Shown here piece by piece: positions 34,782-43,761 of a DNA stretch of 64,000 nt; position 1 is the stretch's first letter, and every line of letters starts with the position of its first letter. A program made the translations under genes and the position numbers. The notes below the pieces were generated by a model, which had not been told where the DNA came from, ran no database searches, and saw only the letters and a program-made list of their open reading frames with translations. Origin of the DNA: Massilia sp. erpn (lineage in GTDB: Bacteria > Pseudomonadota > Gammaproteobacteria > Burkholderiales > Burkholderiaceae_D); the NCBI RefSeq assembly GCF_024400215.1, contig NZ_CP053748.1, positions 4,464,001 through 4,528,000 on the forward strand, given 5' to 3'.

Positions 34782-35362
34782 TTCGGCGCGCCTCCCAGCA
34801 CCCGCTCAGCCAGCGCCAATACGCGCGGATTCAGGCTCATGCCCGAACGCTTGGCCGCCGCCAGATTGACCTCGAAGCGGATGCTGCCTTCCACCAGCAT
34901 CATATTGATGATGCCGCCGTCGGCCAGGAAGGAGGACGAGTCGCCGATGGTCAGCACGGCCTGGTCGCGCAGGCGTGCCAGCAGGGCGCTCTGGCGCTGG
35001 CGTTCGCCCTGGCCCAGGTAGAGGGCATGGCATTCGCCGGTATCCTCGATGCGAGCCGGCGTGCGCAGTTCCAGCGGCCGCCCGCCGGCGGCGCGGTTCT
35101 GCAGCTGGCGTGCGATGTCGGACGCGCCCTGGCCCATCAGGCAGATCACCAGCGGCGCGCGCGGATCGGCCAGCGCGGCGCCCGGCCAGCTGGCATAGCG
35201 GGTGAAGTTGAGGATATAGGCGGCCTTGATCTGCTGCTCCGGCAGGGCCGTTTCTTCGGCCGGGAGCCCGGCCGGGAGCGACGCGGACAGGGCGGCCAGC
35301 AGACTGCTCGCCCAATAGCGCAGGCGCCAAGGCGTTTGCCGTCGCGTCGTCATGCTCGCCAT
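34778..35362 (-). CDS. YfiR/DUF4154-family periplasmic protein
   Basis: The protein of about 194 residues has a signal peptide and the DUF4154 signature LPEQQIKAAYILNFTRYASWP, followed by LVICLMGQG and a C-terminal FLADGGIINMMLVEGSIRFEVNL. YfiR-type proteins restrain a partner sensor in the periplasm; here the partner would be the translationally coupled histidine kinase. The start is uncertain: ATGs at 35386, 35362 and 35353 are all in frame, and the GGGGAG lies oddly close to 35362. Confidence 0.85.
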   Translation of the reverse strand: MASMTTRRQTPWRLRYWASSLLAALSASLPAGLPAEETALPEQQIKAAYILNFTRYASWPGAALADPRAPLVICLMGQGASDIARQLQNRAAGGRPLELRTPARIEDTGECHALYLGQGERQRQSALLARLRDQAVLTIGDSSSFLADGGIINMMLVEGSIRFEVNLAAAKRSGMSLNPRVLALAERVLGGAPK

Positions 35363-35593
35363 CTTCTCCCCGTCGCGGCCGGACATGGTTGCCGGTCACA
35401 AGTTTTGCGTCAGGTAATCATCTTAGCTGAATCGCCTGGGCTCCGGCCAAGCTTTTTGCCGCCGCGTACCCTTGCTGCTGCAGGGCAATTTTGTTGCCTG
35501 TTGTATTCTTCCTACAGGCCCGACAGCCCCTATGGATAGCAGTAAGATACGGCAGAGACAGGCGTCGCTTGTTCATAGGGGAAAGGAATCCTC

Positions 35594-37687
35594 GTGGCGA
35601 AAAGCACAGAACGCAGACCTAGGGAGAGGCGCCGCCGCGAAGGACGGGCGGCGCTGCTGCTGGCAATCCTGGCCCTGCCCGGCGCCGCCCGCAGCGCCGA
35701 AACCCAGGATGAATCTGTGTTCGAGCTGAGCCTGGAACAACTGCGCTCGGTCAAGGTGCTGACCGCCACCAAGACCCCGGTCGCCGTGCACGCCACGCCC
35801 GCCATCGTCACCTTGCTGACGGCCGACGATATCGCGCGCTACGGCTACCAGACCCTGGCCGAAGCCCTGTCCCATATGGCCGGCTTTGTCGAGAGCGACG
35901 ACCGCCTCAATCACAGCTTCGGCGTGCGCGGCATTAGCGCCGGCGCGCAATCGGCGGGACGCGGCATCAAGATTCTGCTCGACGGCCAGCCCATCGCCTT
36001 TCGCAGCACCCAGCAGCAATGGACCGGTGAGGAATTCATCCCCATGAATATGGTGGAGCGGATCGAGGTGGTGCGCGGCCCGGTTTCGGTGCTGTACGGC
36101 GCCGATGCGCTGCTGGGCGCCGTCAATGTGATCACGCGGCGCGGCAGCAGCGGCCAGCGCCTCGCCGCCAGCTATGAGCGTGGACACGCAGGACGCCATG
36201 CGGCGCTGCTATCCGGCAGCGGCAGCCTGCAGGGCGAAGGTTCCTGGCTGTCCTGGGGCGTGCAGGCGGGGAGCGCGGAGCGCGGCAATCTGGACCTGCC
36301 GCGCATCTCGCCCGACTATCGCCGCTTCGCCAGCCGCGCCTTCGCGCCGGACGACGCGTCCAGGCCGCGCAGCCTGTATCTGCGCGGCGGCTGGCGAGGC
36401 GAGCGCGACGACCTGACGGCCAGCGCCTTCTGGCAGAAGCAGGATAGCGACCACGTTTTCTCCAGCCTCAATCCCTTACTGCGTCCGCCCAGCCATAGCG
36501 CCCTGCAGCAGGGCTTTGTACGCGTGGCCTACAGCCGCAAACTGGACGAGCGCAATACCGTGCGCGCCAGCCTGAGTTATGGCGAAGGCAAGCCGGCCAA
36601 CGGCGACCGCGTGCAGACCGGCGCCACCGATTACTATCTGCTGCGCGACTTCGGCTACAAGGCGCTGGACGGCAGCATCGAATGGCTTTGGCAGCCGCGC
36701 GATAACAGCAGCCTGCTGTTGGGCGCCGACCTGCTGCGCGACCGCGAAACGCTGGAATCCTTCCGCCGCCGCAGTCTGGCCGACGGCAGCGATTTTCAAT
36801 TGAGCCAGCCGGGCGAACGCCGTCTGCGCAATACGGGCTTTTACCTGCAATGGCAGTTTCCGCTGTTCGGCAAGTGGCAGGCCATTGCGGGCGGACGGCG
36901 CGACCGCCATTCGGTGTTCAGCAGTCAGCAGTCCTGGCGCGCTGGCGTGGTGGGCGAGCTGCCGCGGGGCTGGGGCTTGAAGCTGCTGGGTGGCACGGCG
37001 TTTCAGGCGCCGTCGTCGGAGCTGCTGTACCGCACCTCGGTGCAACCGGGCGATGTGCGCGGCAACCCGGACCTGGCGCCGCAAAAGGCGCGCACGGTGG
37101 AGCTGCAACTGAGCACGCCGGCGGCACCGCACTGGAATGCGGCGCTGACCTTGTACCGCACCAGCGTGTCCGATCTGGTCACGCTGGAGCAGGCCTTCTT
37201 CAATCTGGTGGCGCGCAACAGCAGCTCCAGCACAGTCAAGGGGGCGGAACTGGAGCTGCGCTATCAATGGTCCTGGCTGAACGCCTACGCCAATTTCAGC
37301 CACGCCAGCACGCAGCGCGGCGTAAACCGCTACACCCTGACGCCGCTGGCCCAGCGTCCGGACGGCGAGCTGTTCCCGCGCAACAGCGCCAACCTGGGAC
37401 TGAGCGCCGGCCTGTTCGGCCAGCAGCTGGTGCTCAGCGCCGACAACCGTTATGTGGGGTCGCGTCCTGCCGCCACTGCCAATGTGCTGCTGGCCAACCA
37501 GGACTACCGGCTGGGCAGTTACTGGGACACCACGCTGGGCGTGCGCTGGAATCTGAGCCTGCATTCCCATCTGCGCCTGCAGGTACGCGATCTCTGGAAC
37601 AGCCGCTACGTCGATCCGGGCGTCGGCGGCATCGACTATCCTTCGCTGGGACGCCGCTATGCCATCCAATACGAATACCGCTTCTAG
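35594..37687 (+). CDS. TonB-dependent outer-membrane receptor
   Basis: The 697-residue protein starts at a GTG after AAAGGAA. It has a basic, long signal peptide ending near AARSAE and a plug domain at about 50-160 (VKVLTATKTPVAV, AEALSHMAGFV, GIKILLDGQPIAF, IEVVRGPVSVLYGADALLGAVNVITRR). The barrel ends in YAIQYEYRF, with a terminal aromatic residue as expected for BAM insertion. It is divergent from the YfiR-histidine kinase pair and overlaps the downstream binding lipoprotein by 29 bp. Confidence 0.93.
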   Translation: MAKSTERRPRERRRREGRAALLLAILALPGAARSAETQDESVFELSLEQLRSVKVLTATKTPVAVHATPAIVTLLTADDIARYGYQTLAEALSHMAGFVESDDRLNHSFGVRGISAGAQSAGRGIKILLDGQPIAFRSTQQQWTGEEFIPMNMVERIEVVRGPVSVLYGADALLGAVNVITRRGSSGQRLAASYERGHAGRHAALLSGSGSLQGEGSWLSWGVQAGSAERGNLDLPRISPDYRRFASRAFAPDDASRPRSLYLRGGWRGERDDLTASAFWQKQDSDHVFSSLNPLLRPPSHSALQQGFVRVAYSRKLDERNTVRASLSYGEGKPANGDRVQTGATDYYLLRDFGYKALDGSIEWLWQPRDNSSLLLGADLLRDRETLESFRRRSLADGSDFQLSQPGERRLRNTGFYLQWQFPLFGKWQAIAGGRRDRHSVFSSQQSWRAGVVGELPRGWGLKLLGGTAFQAPSSELLYRTSVQPGDVRGNPDLAPQKARTVELQLSTPAAPHWNAALTLYRTSVSDLVTLEQAFFNLVARNSSSSTVKGAELELRYQWSWLNAYANFSHASTQRGVNRYTLTPLAQRPDGELFPRNSANLGLSAGLFGQQLVLSADNRYVGSRPAATANVLLANQDYRLGSYWDTTLGVRWNLSLHSHLRLQVRDLWNSRYVDPGVGGIDYPSLGRRYAIQYEYRF

Positions 37688-38978
37688 CGCGCGCCGCCGC
37701 GCCGCGCCGCTGCTGGCCGGTTTGGTCTTGCTGGCCGCCTGCGGCGGTGGCGGCAGCGGGGGCAAGGATGCCAGCACGCCGCTGCCCGCCAATCCCATCC
37801 AGGCCATGGTCGACCCCAATGCCATCAATATCGGCTCGGTCGGCTGGCGCACTTCTACGCGCGACGCCGTGCTGCTGGCGGCGCGCCAGATCAACGAGGC
37901 GGGTGGGGTGCTCGGCAAGCGCCTGAACGCGATCGCCCTGGTGGCGCGCGATAACGACGAGGCGCAGGCCATGGGCCAGCAACTGCTGGACGCCGGCGTG
38001 CAAATCCTGAACGTGTCGACCTCGACCCGCGTCTTGAACCTGCTGCCGCTGGCGCGCGCCAAAGGTGTGCCGATACTGACCGAATCGAGCTCCTCGCCCA
38101 CATTGAGCACGGTGGCCGACGACGACCTGGTCTACCGCATCGGCGTCTCCGACGTGGACGCCACGCCGGTGCTGGCGAAAGTGGCGTTCGACGCGGGCAA
38201 GCGGCGCGCGGTGGTGGTGGTCAACGAAGGCGACGCTTTCGGCGCCGGTTTGAACAGCCTGTTCACGCCCGCGTTCCAGGCCCTGGGCGGGCAGGTGGTG
38301 CGCACCGTCGCCATTCCCTTCGGCCTGAAAAGCGGTTTCGACGCCTATCTGAAACAGGTCTTCGAAGCCAAGCCGGACGTGATCCTGAACGGCATCCTCG
38401 CCGCCGACATCGCCGCCAATGTGCTGAACGAAGCGCTGCCCTACAACTATCCCGATCTATGGCTGCTGCCCGGCACCGCCGCCGGCAACCAGACCTTTGT
38501 CGACAACCTCGCCAATCCGAACAGCATCGTCGGCGGCGCCAGCGGCTCGGCCGCCACCATCGGCGTCTACGGCAGCGCCTCGTACAAGGCCTTCCGCAGC
38601 ACCTATATCGCCCAGTACGGCGGCGAACCGCAGGACTTCACCGCACCCACCTACGATATCGTGATGGTGATGGCGCTCGCCATCGAGCGTGCCGGCCTGG
38701 CGAGCGGCAGCCGCAATCCCGGCGGCCTGCAAATCCGCGACGCGTTGCGCTTCGTGATGAATGGTCCCGGCGAGAAGGTCAGCCCGCAGGACATCGGCGC
38801 CGCCCTGGCCGCCGTCAAGCAGGGCCGCGACATCGACTATAGCGGGGCCTACGCCGACATCGACTGGGACGCGCGCGGCGATATCGTCGGCCCGGTTCCC
38901 TTCACCGTCTTCCAGCTCGACCGCGCCGCCCGGCGCTGGGATGCGTCGCAGCAACTCCTGATTTTCCTACCACGTTGA
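37659..38978 (+). CDS. Periplasmic binding lipoprotein (LivJ/Peripla_BP_6 type)
   Basis: The 439-residue protein has a lipobox LLAACG near residue 25 followed by a Gly/Ser linker. The binding fold reads NIGSVGWRTSTRDAVLLAARQINEAGGVLG, later LTESSSSPTLS and VVVNEGDAFGAG, as in branched-chain amino-acid receptors. No permease is nearby. It begins inside the TonB receptor gene, so the two are co-expressed; it may present the receptor's ligand to the divergent kinase (inference). Confidence 0.87.
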   Translation: MPSNTNTASSARRRAAPLLAGLVLLAACGGGGSGGKDASTPLPANPIQAMVDPNAINIGSVGWRTSTRDAVLLAARQINEAGGVLGKRLNAIALVARDNDEAQAMGQQLLDAGVQILNVSTSTRVLNLLPLARAKGVPILTESSSSPTLSTVADDDLVYRIGVSDVDATPVLAKVAFDAGKRRAVVVVNEGDAFGAGLNSLFTPAFQALGGQVVRTVAIPFGLKSGFDAYLKQVFEAKPDVILNGILAADIAANVLNEALPYNYPDLWLLPGTAAGNQTFVDNLANPNSIVGGASGSAATIGVYGSASYKAFRSTYIAQYGGEPQDFTAPTYDIVMVMALAIERAGLASGSRNPGGLQIRDALRFVMNGPGEKVSPQDIGAALAAVKQGRDIDYSGAYADIDWDARGDIVGPVPFTVFQLDRAARRWDASQQLLIFLPR

Positions 38979-39013
38979 ACCTTCGGCAATTCTTAATATT
39001 CTCAGTAATCCTT

Positions 39014-39033
39014 TTGGAAATAAATATTTCCAA
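39014..39033. promoter_or_regulatory. Perfect palindrome upstream of the flagellar-type locus
   Basis: TTGGAAATA (39014-39022) and TATTTCCAA (39025-39033) are exact complements with a 2-bp spacer. It lies in the A+T-rich 154-bp gap about 100 bp before the first flagellar gene and is a candidate operator for the whole locus. Two TGTAAC elements follow at about 39048 and 39067. No clear sigma-54 or sigma-28 promoter was recognised. Confidence 0.5.
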
Positions 39034-39132
39034 TGGGTATAAAAAGTTGTAACTATTGTGCTAACATGTAACAAGCAATTTACAAAAAACGTGTAGCTCC
39101 GTACATTAATTAATTGACTTGTGTGATTTTTC

Positions 39133-39864
39133 GTGAGTATTTATACCGTTGATGCACTGGCCATCGCTGCCGATGGAATGCAGAAAGATGTACTCAAACT
39201 CAAGGCTGTCAGCCAGAATCTGGCGAATGCCATCACCCCAGGTTATAAGAAACAGTTGCTTGTAACGCAAGCTTTTGCCTTGCAAATGGAGCAAGGGCTG
39301 GCGGCCACGCCATCCTCCCCGGTTTCCTCTTCTTTTGCCATCGATCCCGCCGCAGGGACTTTACGCCCGACGGGCAACCCTCACGATATCGCAGTTGAGG
39401 GCGATGCTTACCTGGAACTCGCCACGCCCGAGGGCTTGCGCTATACCCGGCAGGGCGGCTTGCGGGTGGATGCGCACGGCCGCCTGGTCGGCAGCCAGGG
39501 TTTGCCGGTGCTGGGCATGGGCGGCGAAATCGTGCTGGTGGGCGAGGACTTCCGCGTCGACACGAATGGCGAGGTATGGCAGCGCGGCGCCGTGGCCGGG
39601 CGCCTGAAATTGGTGCGCTTCGAGAATCCCGGCGCGCTGGAGCCGGCCGGCAGCGGCATGTATGCCCAGGGGGCGGCACGCGCGCTCGACGGGGCCGGCA
39701 CGGCCCGCCTCCGCACCGCGCATCAGGAAAACTCCAATGTCAACTCCGCGCAGGAGATGGTGGCGCTGACCGAAACGGTGCGCCACTTCGAGGCGCTGGC
39801 AAAAGTCATCCAGGGTTATGACGACAATCTGGAAAAAACCATCAGGAAGCTGGGAGAGTTTTAA
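39133..39864 (+). CDS. flgF: Proximal rod protein FlgF-like
   Basis: The 243-residue flagellar rod/hook-family protein starts at a GTG. The N-terminal helix has ADGMQKDVLKLKAVSQNLANAITPGYK, a variant of the ANNLAN-x-NTPGFK rod motif. The C-terminal end HQENSNVNSAQEMVALTETVRHFEALAKVIQGYDD matches the conserved C-terminal helix. Placement before flgG supports FlgF. It is the first gene of the locus after a 154-bp gap. Confidence 0.8.
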   Translation: MSIYTVDALAIAADGMQKDVLKLKAVSQNLANAITPGYKKQLLVTQAFALQMEQGLAATPSSPVSSSFAIDPAAGTLRPTGNPHDIAVEGDAYLELATPEGLRYTRQGGLRVDAHGRLVGSQGLPVLGMGGEIVLVGEDFRVDTNGEVWQRGAVAGRLKLVRFENPGALEPAGSGMYAQGAARALDGAGTARLRTAHQENSNVNSAQEMVALTETVRHFEALAKVIQGYDDNLEKTIRKLGEF

Positions 39865-39866
39865 CG

Positions 39867-40646
39867 ATGAATGATTCGCTGTACATCGCCGCGACCGGCA
39901 TGCAGGCGCAGCAAAAAAGCGTGGACACCATTGCCAACAATCTGGCGAATGTGAACACGCCGGGCTTCAAGAAGGGCAAGGTCAGCTTCGAGGACATGGT
40001 TTATCGCGGCATCGGCCGCGCGGCGGCGCCGGACGGCGTGACGGGCCAGAGCATGTGGCAGGGCAGCGGCGTGTCGGCTGCCGCGCTGATGAAGGTCTTT
40101 GGCGCGGGCGATTTGAAGAAGACCGATGGCCAGCTGGATCTGGCGATCCAGGGCGAGGGTTTTATCGAAGTCACCGGCGCCGACGGCGCCACCGCCTATA
40201 GCCGCGGCGGCGCGCTGAGCGTGGACAAGGATGGCTTCCTGGCGACGGCAGAAGGCCATGTGCTGAAGCCGGGCATCCATGTGGGCCTGGACATGAAGGA
40301 CCTGAGCATTGCCGCCGATGGCCGCGTGCTGGCGCGCAGCCGCGACCAGCGCGAGGCCGTCGAGGTGGGCCGCATCGAACTGCTGCGCTTTGCCGACACC
40401 AGCGGCCTGCAGCCTGTCGGCGGCAATCTTTACCGCCCCAGCGAACGCTCCGGCGAAGCGATCAACGGCCGGCCGGGCGAAGATGGCCTGGGCACGCTGG
40501 CCCAGGGCTATCTCGAATCGTCCAACGTCAAGCTGATTGAAGAGATGGTGGACTTGATGGCGGCGCAGCGCGCCTATGAAAGCAATGTCAAGGTGATTCA
40601 AGCCTCGGATGAATTGCTTGCCATGAGCAACAACCTGCGTAAGTAA
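39867..40646 (+). CDS. flgG: Distal rod protein FlgG
   Basis: The 259-residue protein begins MNDSLYIAATGMQAQQ, continues with TIANNLANVNTPGFKK, and ends with LESSNVKLIEEMVDLMAAQRAYESN, both ends being diagnostic for FlgG. Its length matches the usual 260 residues. The start codon follows the flgF stop by 2 bp. Confidence 0.93.
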   Translation: MNDSLYIAATGMQAQQKSVDTIANNLANVNTPGFKKGKVSFEDMVYRGIGRAAAPDGVTGQSMWQGSGVSAAALMKVFGAGDLKKTDGQLDLAIQGEGFIEVTGADGATAYSRGGALSVDKDGFLATAEGHVLKPGIHVGLDMKDLSIAADGRVLARSRDQREAVEVGRIELLRFADTSGLQPVGGNLYRPSERSGEAINGRPGEDGLGTLAQGYLESSNVKLIEEMVDLMAAQRAYESNVKVIQASDELLAMSNNLRK

Positions 40647-40655
40647 GCGGCCATC

Positions 40656-41639
40656 TTGCGCCAGGGCCTGTTCGCGTTTTGCCGCCTGCTGGCGGCATGC
40701 TGCCTGATGCTGCCTGCCGATGTCTGGGCGGGCAGTATTGTTTTGCGCCTGCGCGAGGAGGTCACGCTGGCCGGCCCGAAAATCCGCCTGGCCGAACTGG
40801 CCGAGATCGAAACGGCCGATGCCGCCTTGCGCCAGGCGCTGGCGGCATTGCCTATGGGGGCGGCGCCCTTGGCGGGACAGCTGGAAAGACGCAGCCGCGC
40901 CGAATTGGAAAACGCGCTGCGCAGCCAGCCCGTGGCGCTGGGACAGCGCATCGAATGGCAGGGCGCCGCCAGCATCGGCCTGCGCACCGCCAGCCGCAGC
41001 ATCGACGGCGCGCAGTTGACGGCGCTGGCCCGCCGCCATCTGCAGGAACGCCATGGCGCCGCGTATGCCGCGCTGGACATCGTGCCGGCCGGCGCGCAGG
41101 CCGATGTGGCGGTGCCGGCTGCCGGGCAGCTCGAATTGCGCGTGCGCGCGCTGCCGGACGGCCCCTTGCGGCCGCATGCCGCCATATGGATCGACATCCT
41201 GCTGGACGGCGCGCTGTATCGCTCCAGCGTGGTGGCCTTGAATATCACGGCCCAGCGCCGGGTGCTGGTGGCGCAGCGCGACCTGGGCGCGGGCGCCGCG
41301 CTGCAGGCGACGGATTTCGCCTTCGCGTTGCAGGATCTGGCCGGCTTGCCGGCCGAGCCGGCGGCGGCCGCCGATATGGCCGGCGCGGTGCGCCTGCGCA
41401 AGCCGCTGGCGCAGGGACAGGTATTGGCAAAGCCGATGCTGGCGCAGGCCGACATGGTGCTGCGCGGCGACCGTTTGCGCCTGCTGGCCGGCGGCGCCGG
41501 CGTGCAGGTGGAAACCGTGGCGTATGCGCTGGCGCCTGGCGCGGCCGGCCAGATGGTGCAGGTGCGCCTGGAGCAGGGCGGGGAAACGCTGGCGGCCCGC
41601 GTGGTAGCGGCCGGCGTCGTCACAGTGGATGGAAGGTAG
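40656..41639 (+). CDS. flgA: P-ring assembly chaperone FlgA
   Basis: The 327-residue protein has a signal peptide (FAFCRLLAACCLMLPADVWA) and the SAF-domain C-terminal half: VLVAQRDLGAGAALQATDFAF, VRLRKPLAQGQVLAKPMLAQ, VVRGD-like VLRGDRLRLLAGGAGVQVE. FlgA chaperones FlgI in the periplasm. The start is a TTG at 40656. It is longer than E. coli FlgA (219 residues), with an N-terminal extension of the SAF-like type. Confidence 0.85.
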   Translation: MRQGLFAFCRLLAACCLMLPADVWAGSIVLRLREEVTLAGPKIRLAELAEIETADAALRQALAALPMGAAPLAGQLERRSRAELENALRSQPVALGQRIEWQGAASIGLRTASRSIDGAQLTALARRHLQERHGAAYAALDIVPAGAQADVAVPAAGQLELRVRALPDGPLRPHAAIWIDILLDGALYRSSVVALNITAQRRVLVAQRDLGAGAALQATDFAFALQDLAGLPAEPAAAADMAGAVRLRKPLAQGQVLAKPMLAQADMVLRGDRLRLLAGGAGVQVETVAYALAPGAAGQMVQVRLEQGGETLAARVVAAGVVTVDGR

Positions 41640-41641
41640 GA

Positions 41642-42235
41642 ATGCGGAAGATGAAATCTCTATATTGGGGCCTGCTGCTGGCCGGTGTTGTGGGTGCGCC
41701 GGCGCAGGCGACCAGCCTGTACCAGGCCGGCAGTTACCAGCCCTTGACGTCCGATTTGCGGCCGCGCCGGGTGGGCGACCTGATCACCGTGATGGTGTAC
41801 GAAAATTCCAGCGCCAGCACGGCGGCCAACACCAGCGCCGGGCGCGATGCCGGCGTCGGCTTCGGCCTCGATGCGCGCGCCAACCAGGGCAAGAACCATG
41901 AGCTGGCCGCCCATGCCAAGAGCCATAACCAGCTCGACGGGCGCGGTCGCACCGTGCGCGAAGGCCGCGTGCTGGCCCAGCTGACAGTCAGCATCCGTGC
42001 CATCGACGAGCGCGGCGACCTGCTGGTGGGCGGCGAGCAGCTGCTGGAAGTGAACAATGAAAAACAGCAGATCCGCCTGGAGGGCCGCATCCGGCCGCAG
42101 GACGTGTCCGATGCCAACGTGGTGCTGTCGACCCGCATCGCCGACGCCAAGATCAGCTATGCCGGCCAGGGCGACCTGGCCGATATGCAGCGCCCCGGCT
42201 GGTGGCAGCGCTTTCTTACCTTGTTTGGACTGTGA
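41642..42235 (+). CDS. flgH: L-ring protein FlgH lacking a lipobox
   Basis: The 197-residue protein has FlgH text: SLYQAGSYQPLTSDLRPRRVGDLITVMVYENSSAS, then VSIRAIDERGDLLVGGEQLLEVNNEKQ and GRIRPQDVSDANVVLSTRIADAKISYAGQG. FlgH is normally an outer-membrane lipoprotein. Here the N-terminal signal ends APAQATS, and there is no cysteine anywhere in the protein, so it cannot be lipidated in the usual way. It follows flgA by 2 bp. Confidence 0.9.
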   Translation: MRKMKSLYWGLLLAGVVGAPAQATSLYQAGSYQPLTSDLRPRRVGDLITVMVYENSSASTAANTSAGRDAGVGFGLDARANQGKNHELAAHAKSHNQLDGRGRTVREGRVLAQLTVSIRAIDERGDLLVGGEQLLEVNNEKQQIRLEGRIRPQDVSDANVVLSTRIADAKISYAGQGDLADMQRPGWWQRFLTLFGL

Positions 42236-42237
42236 TC

Positions 42238-43356
42238 ATGATGCGTAAGCTGTTTTGTATTGCCTTGCTGGCGGCGGCCGGCTGCTGCCAGGCCGCGGTC
42301 AACGATGCCATCCGCATCAAGGACCTGGGCAAGATTTCCGGCTGGCGTGAAAACGCACTGACCGGCTACGGCCTGGTGACGGGCCTGGCCGGCACCGGCG
42401 ACAGCGCGCGCAACAAGGCGACGCGGCAATCGATCGCCAACATGCTGTCGCGCTTCGACATGACGGTGGTGGCCGACGATGTGCAAAGCCGCAACGTGGC
42501 GGCCGTCATGGTCACGGCCAGCCTGAGCCCCTTTGCCCGCGCCGGCGACAGCATGGACGTCACCATCACCTCGATCGGCGATGCGCGCAGCCTGGTGGGC
42601 GGTACCCTGATCCTGGCGCCGCTGAAGGCGGCCGACGGCCGCATTTACGCGCTGGCCCAGGGGCCGGTCTCGGTCGGCGGCTACAAATACGATATGAACG
42701 GCAATGTGCAGCAGAAGAACCATCCGACCGTGGCCTCGATTCCGGCCGGCGCCACGGTGGAACAGGGCATCGTCAACGATGTGACCCAGGGCCGAGGCAG
42801 CGTGACCTTCGTGCTGAGCGATCCGGATTACACCACCGCCAGCCGGGTGGCGGCGGCCATCAACGCCAGCCTGGGCAGCCAGCTGGCGCAGGCGGCCGAC
42901 GCCGCCGGCATCGAGATCCGCATTCCGGACGCCAAGCGCGCCCGCCTCAGCGATTTCCTGATGGCGGTGGAAAACGTCACGGTGACGCCGGACCGCCGCG
43001 CGCGCGTGGTGATCAACGAACGCACCGGCGTGGTGGTGGCCGGCGGCGATGTGCGCATTGCGCGGGTGGCCGTCTCGCACGGCGAACTCAAGGTCAGCAT
43101 CCTGACCGATAACACGGTGTCGCAGCCGCTGCTGGTCAGCCATGGCGGCGAGGGCATCCGCACCGCCATGGTGTCGAACAGCCGGGTCGAGGTCGACGAG
43201 CGCGGCGAAGCCGGCTTTGTCGCCGCCAACGGCAATACCGTGGCCGACCTGGTGCAGTCGCTGGCGCGCATCAAGACCAATACGCGCGACATCATTTCCA
43301 TCCTGCGCGCCGTCAAGGCCGCGGGCGCCTTGCATGCCGATCTCGTGGTGCAGTAA
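42238..43356 (+). CDS. flgI: P-ring protein FlgI
   Basis: The 372-residue periplasmic protein has a signal peptide (MMRKLFCIALLAAAGCCQA) and the full FlgI pattern: IRIKDLGKISGWRENALTGYGLV, GTGDS, ATRQSIANML, NVAAVMVTASLSPFARAGDSMDVTI and, near the C-terminus, VADLVQSLARIKTNTRDIISILRAVK-like text. Two ATGs lie at 42238 and 42241; the first was taken. The length is normal. Confidence 0.95.
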   Translation: MMRKLFCIALLAAAGCCQAAVNDAIRIKDLGKISGWRENALTGYGLVTGLAGTGDSARNKATRQSIANMLSRFDMTVVADDVQSRNVAAVMVTASLSPFARAGDSMDVTITSIGDARSLVGGTLILAPLKAADGRIYALAQGPVSVGGYKYDMNGNVQQKNHPTVASIPAGATVEQGIVNDVTQGRGSVTFVLSDPDYTTASRVAAAINASLGSQLAQAADAAGIEIRIPDAKRARLSDFLMAVENVTVTPDRRARVVINERTGVVVAGGDVRIARVAVSHGELKVSILTDNTVSQPLLVSHGGEGIRTAMVSNSRVEVDERGEAGFVAANGNTVADLVQSLARIKTNTRDIISILRAVKAAGALHADLVVQ

Positions 43357-43386
43357 GCACCGGCGGCCTCACTCATAGGGAGTAAT

Positions 43387-43761
43387 GTGGTTTCCATTAT
43401 CGAAAGCAGTACCGTGGGTCTGCTCAGTCTGGCGCTCGATGCCACCAGCATGCGGCAGCAAGCGATTGCCCGCAATATCGCCAATGCCGGCACGCCCGGC
43501 TACCAGCGCGTCGGCGTCAGTTTCGAAAGCCGCCTGGGCGAGCTGCGCGAAGCGATGCGCGCCGGCCAGACGCCGGCGCCGGCCATGAGCGCGCAATTCC
43601 GTCCCGTGTTTGCGCTGCAGGGCCAGCCCGGCGAAGCCGTGGCCCTGGACCAGGAAATGGCGGCGCTGTCGGAAAATACCTTGCACCATCAAGCCTTGCT
43701 GAAAGCGCTGAACAAGCATATGTCGGTGATGAGCGTGGCCATCAGCGAGGGCAAACGCTGA
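43387..43761 (+). CDS. flgB: Rod protein FlgB
   Basis: The 124-residue protein starts at a GTG, with ALDATSMRQQAIARNIANAGTPGYQ near the N-terminus, the FlgB/FlgC rod motif, and ENTLHHQALLKALNKHMSVMSVAI at the C-terminus. It shares one base with flgC. Confidence 0.88.
   Translation: MVSIIESSTVGLLSLALDATSMRQQAIARNIANAGTPGYQRVGVSFESRLGELREAMRAGQTPAPAMSAQFRPVFALQGQPGEAVALDQEMAALSENTLHHQALLKALNKHMSVMSVAISEGKR

Noticed and set aside
32673..35021. Long plus-strand open frame opposite the histidine kinase gene
   Set aside because: The reverse strand encodes a complete histidine kinase with H, N and G boxes; the plus-strand product has no domain.
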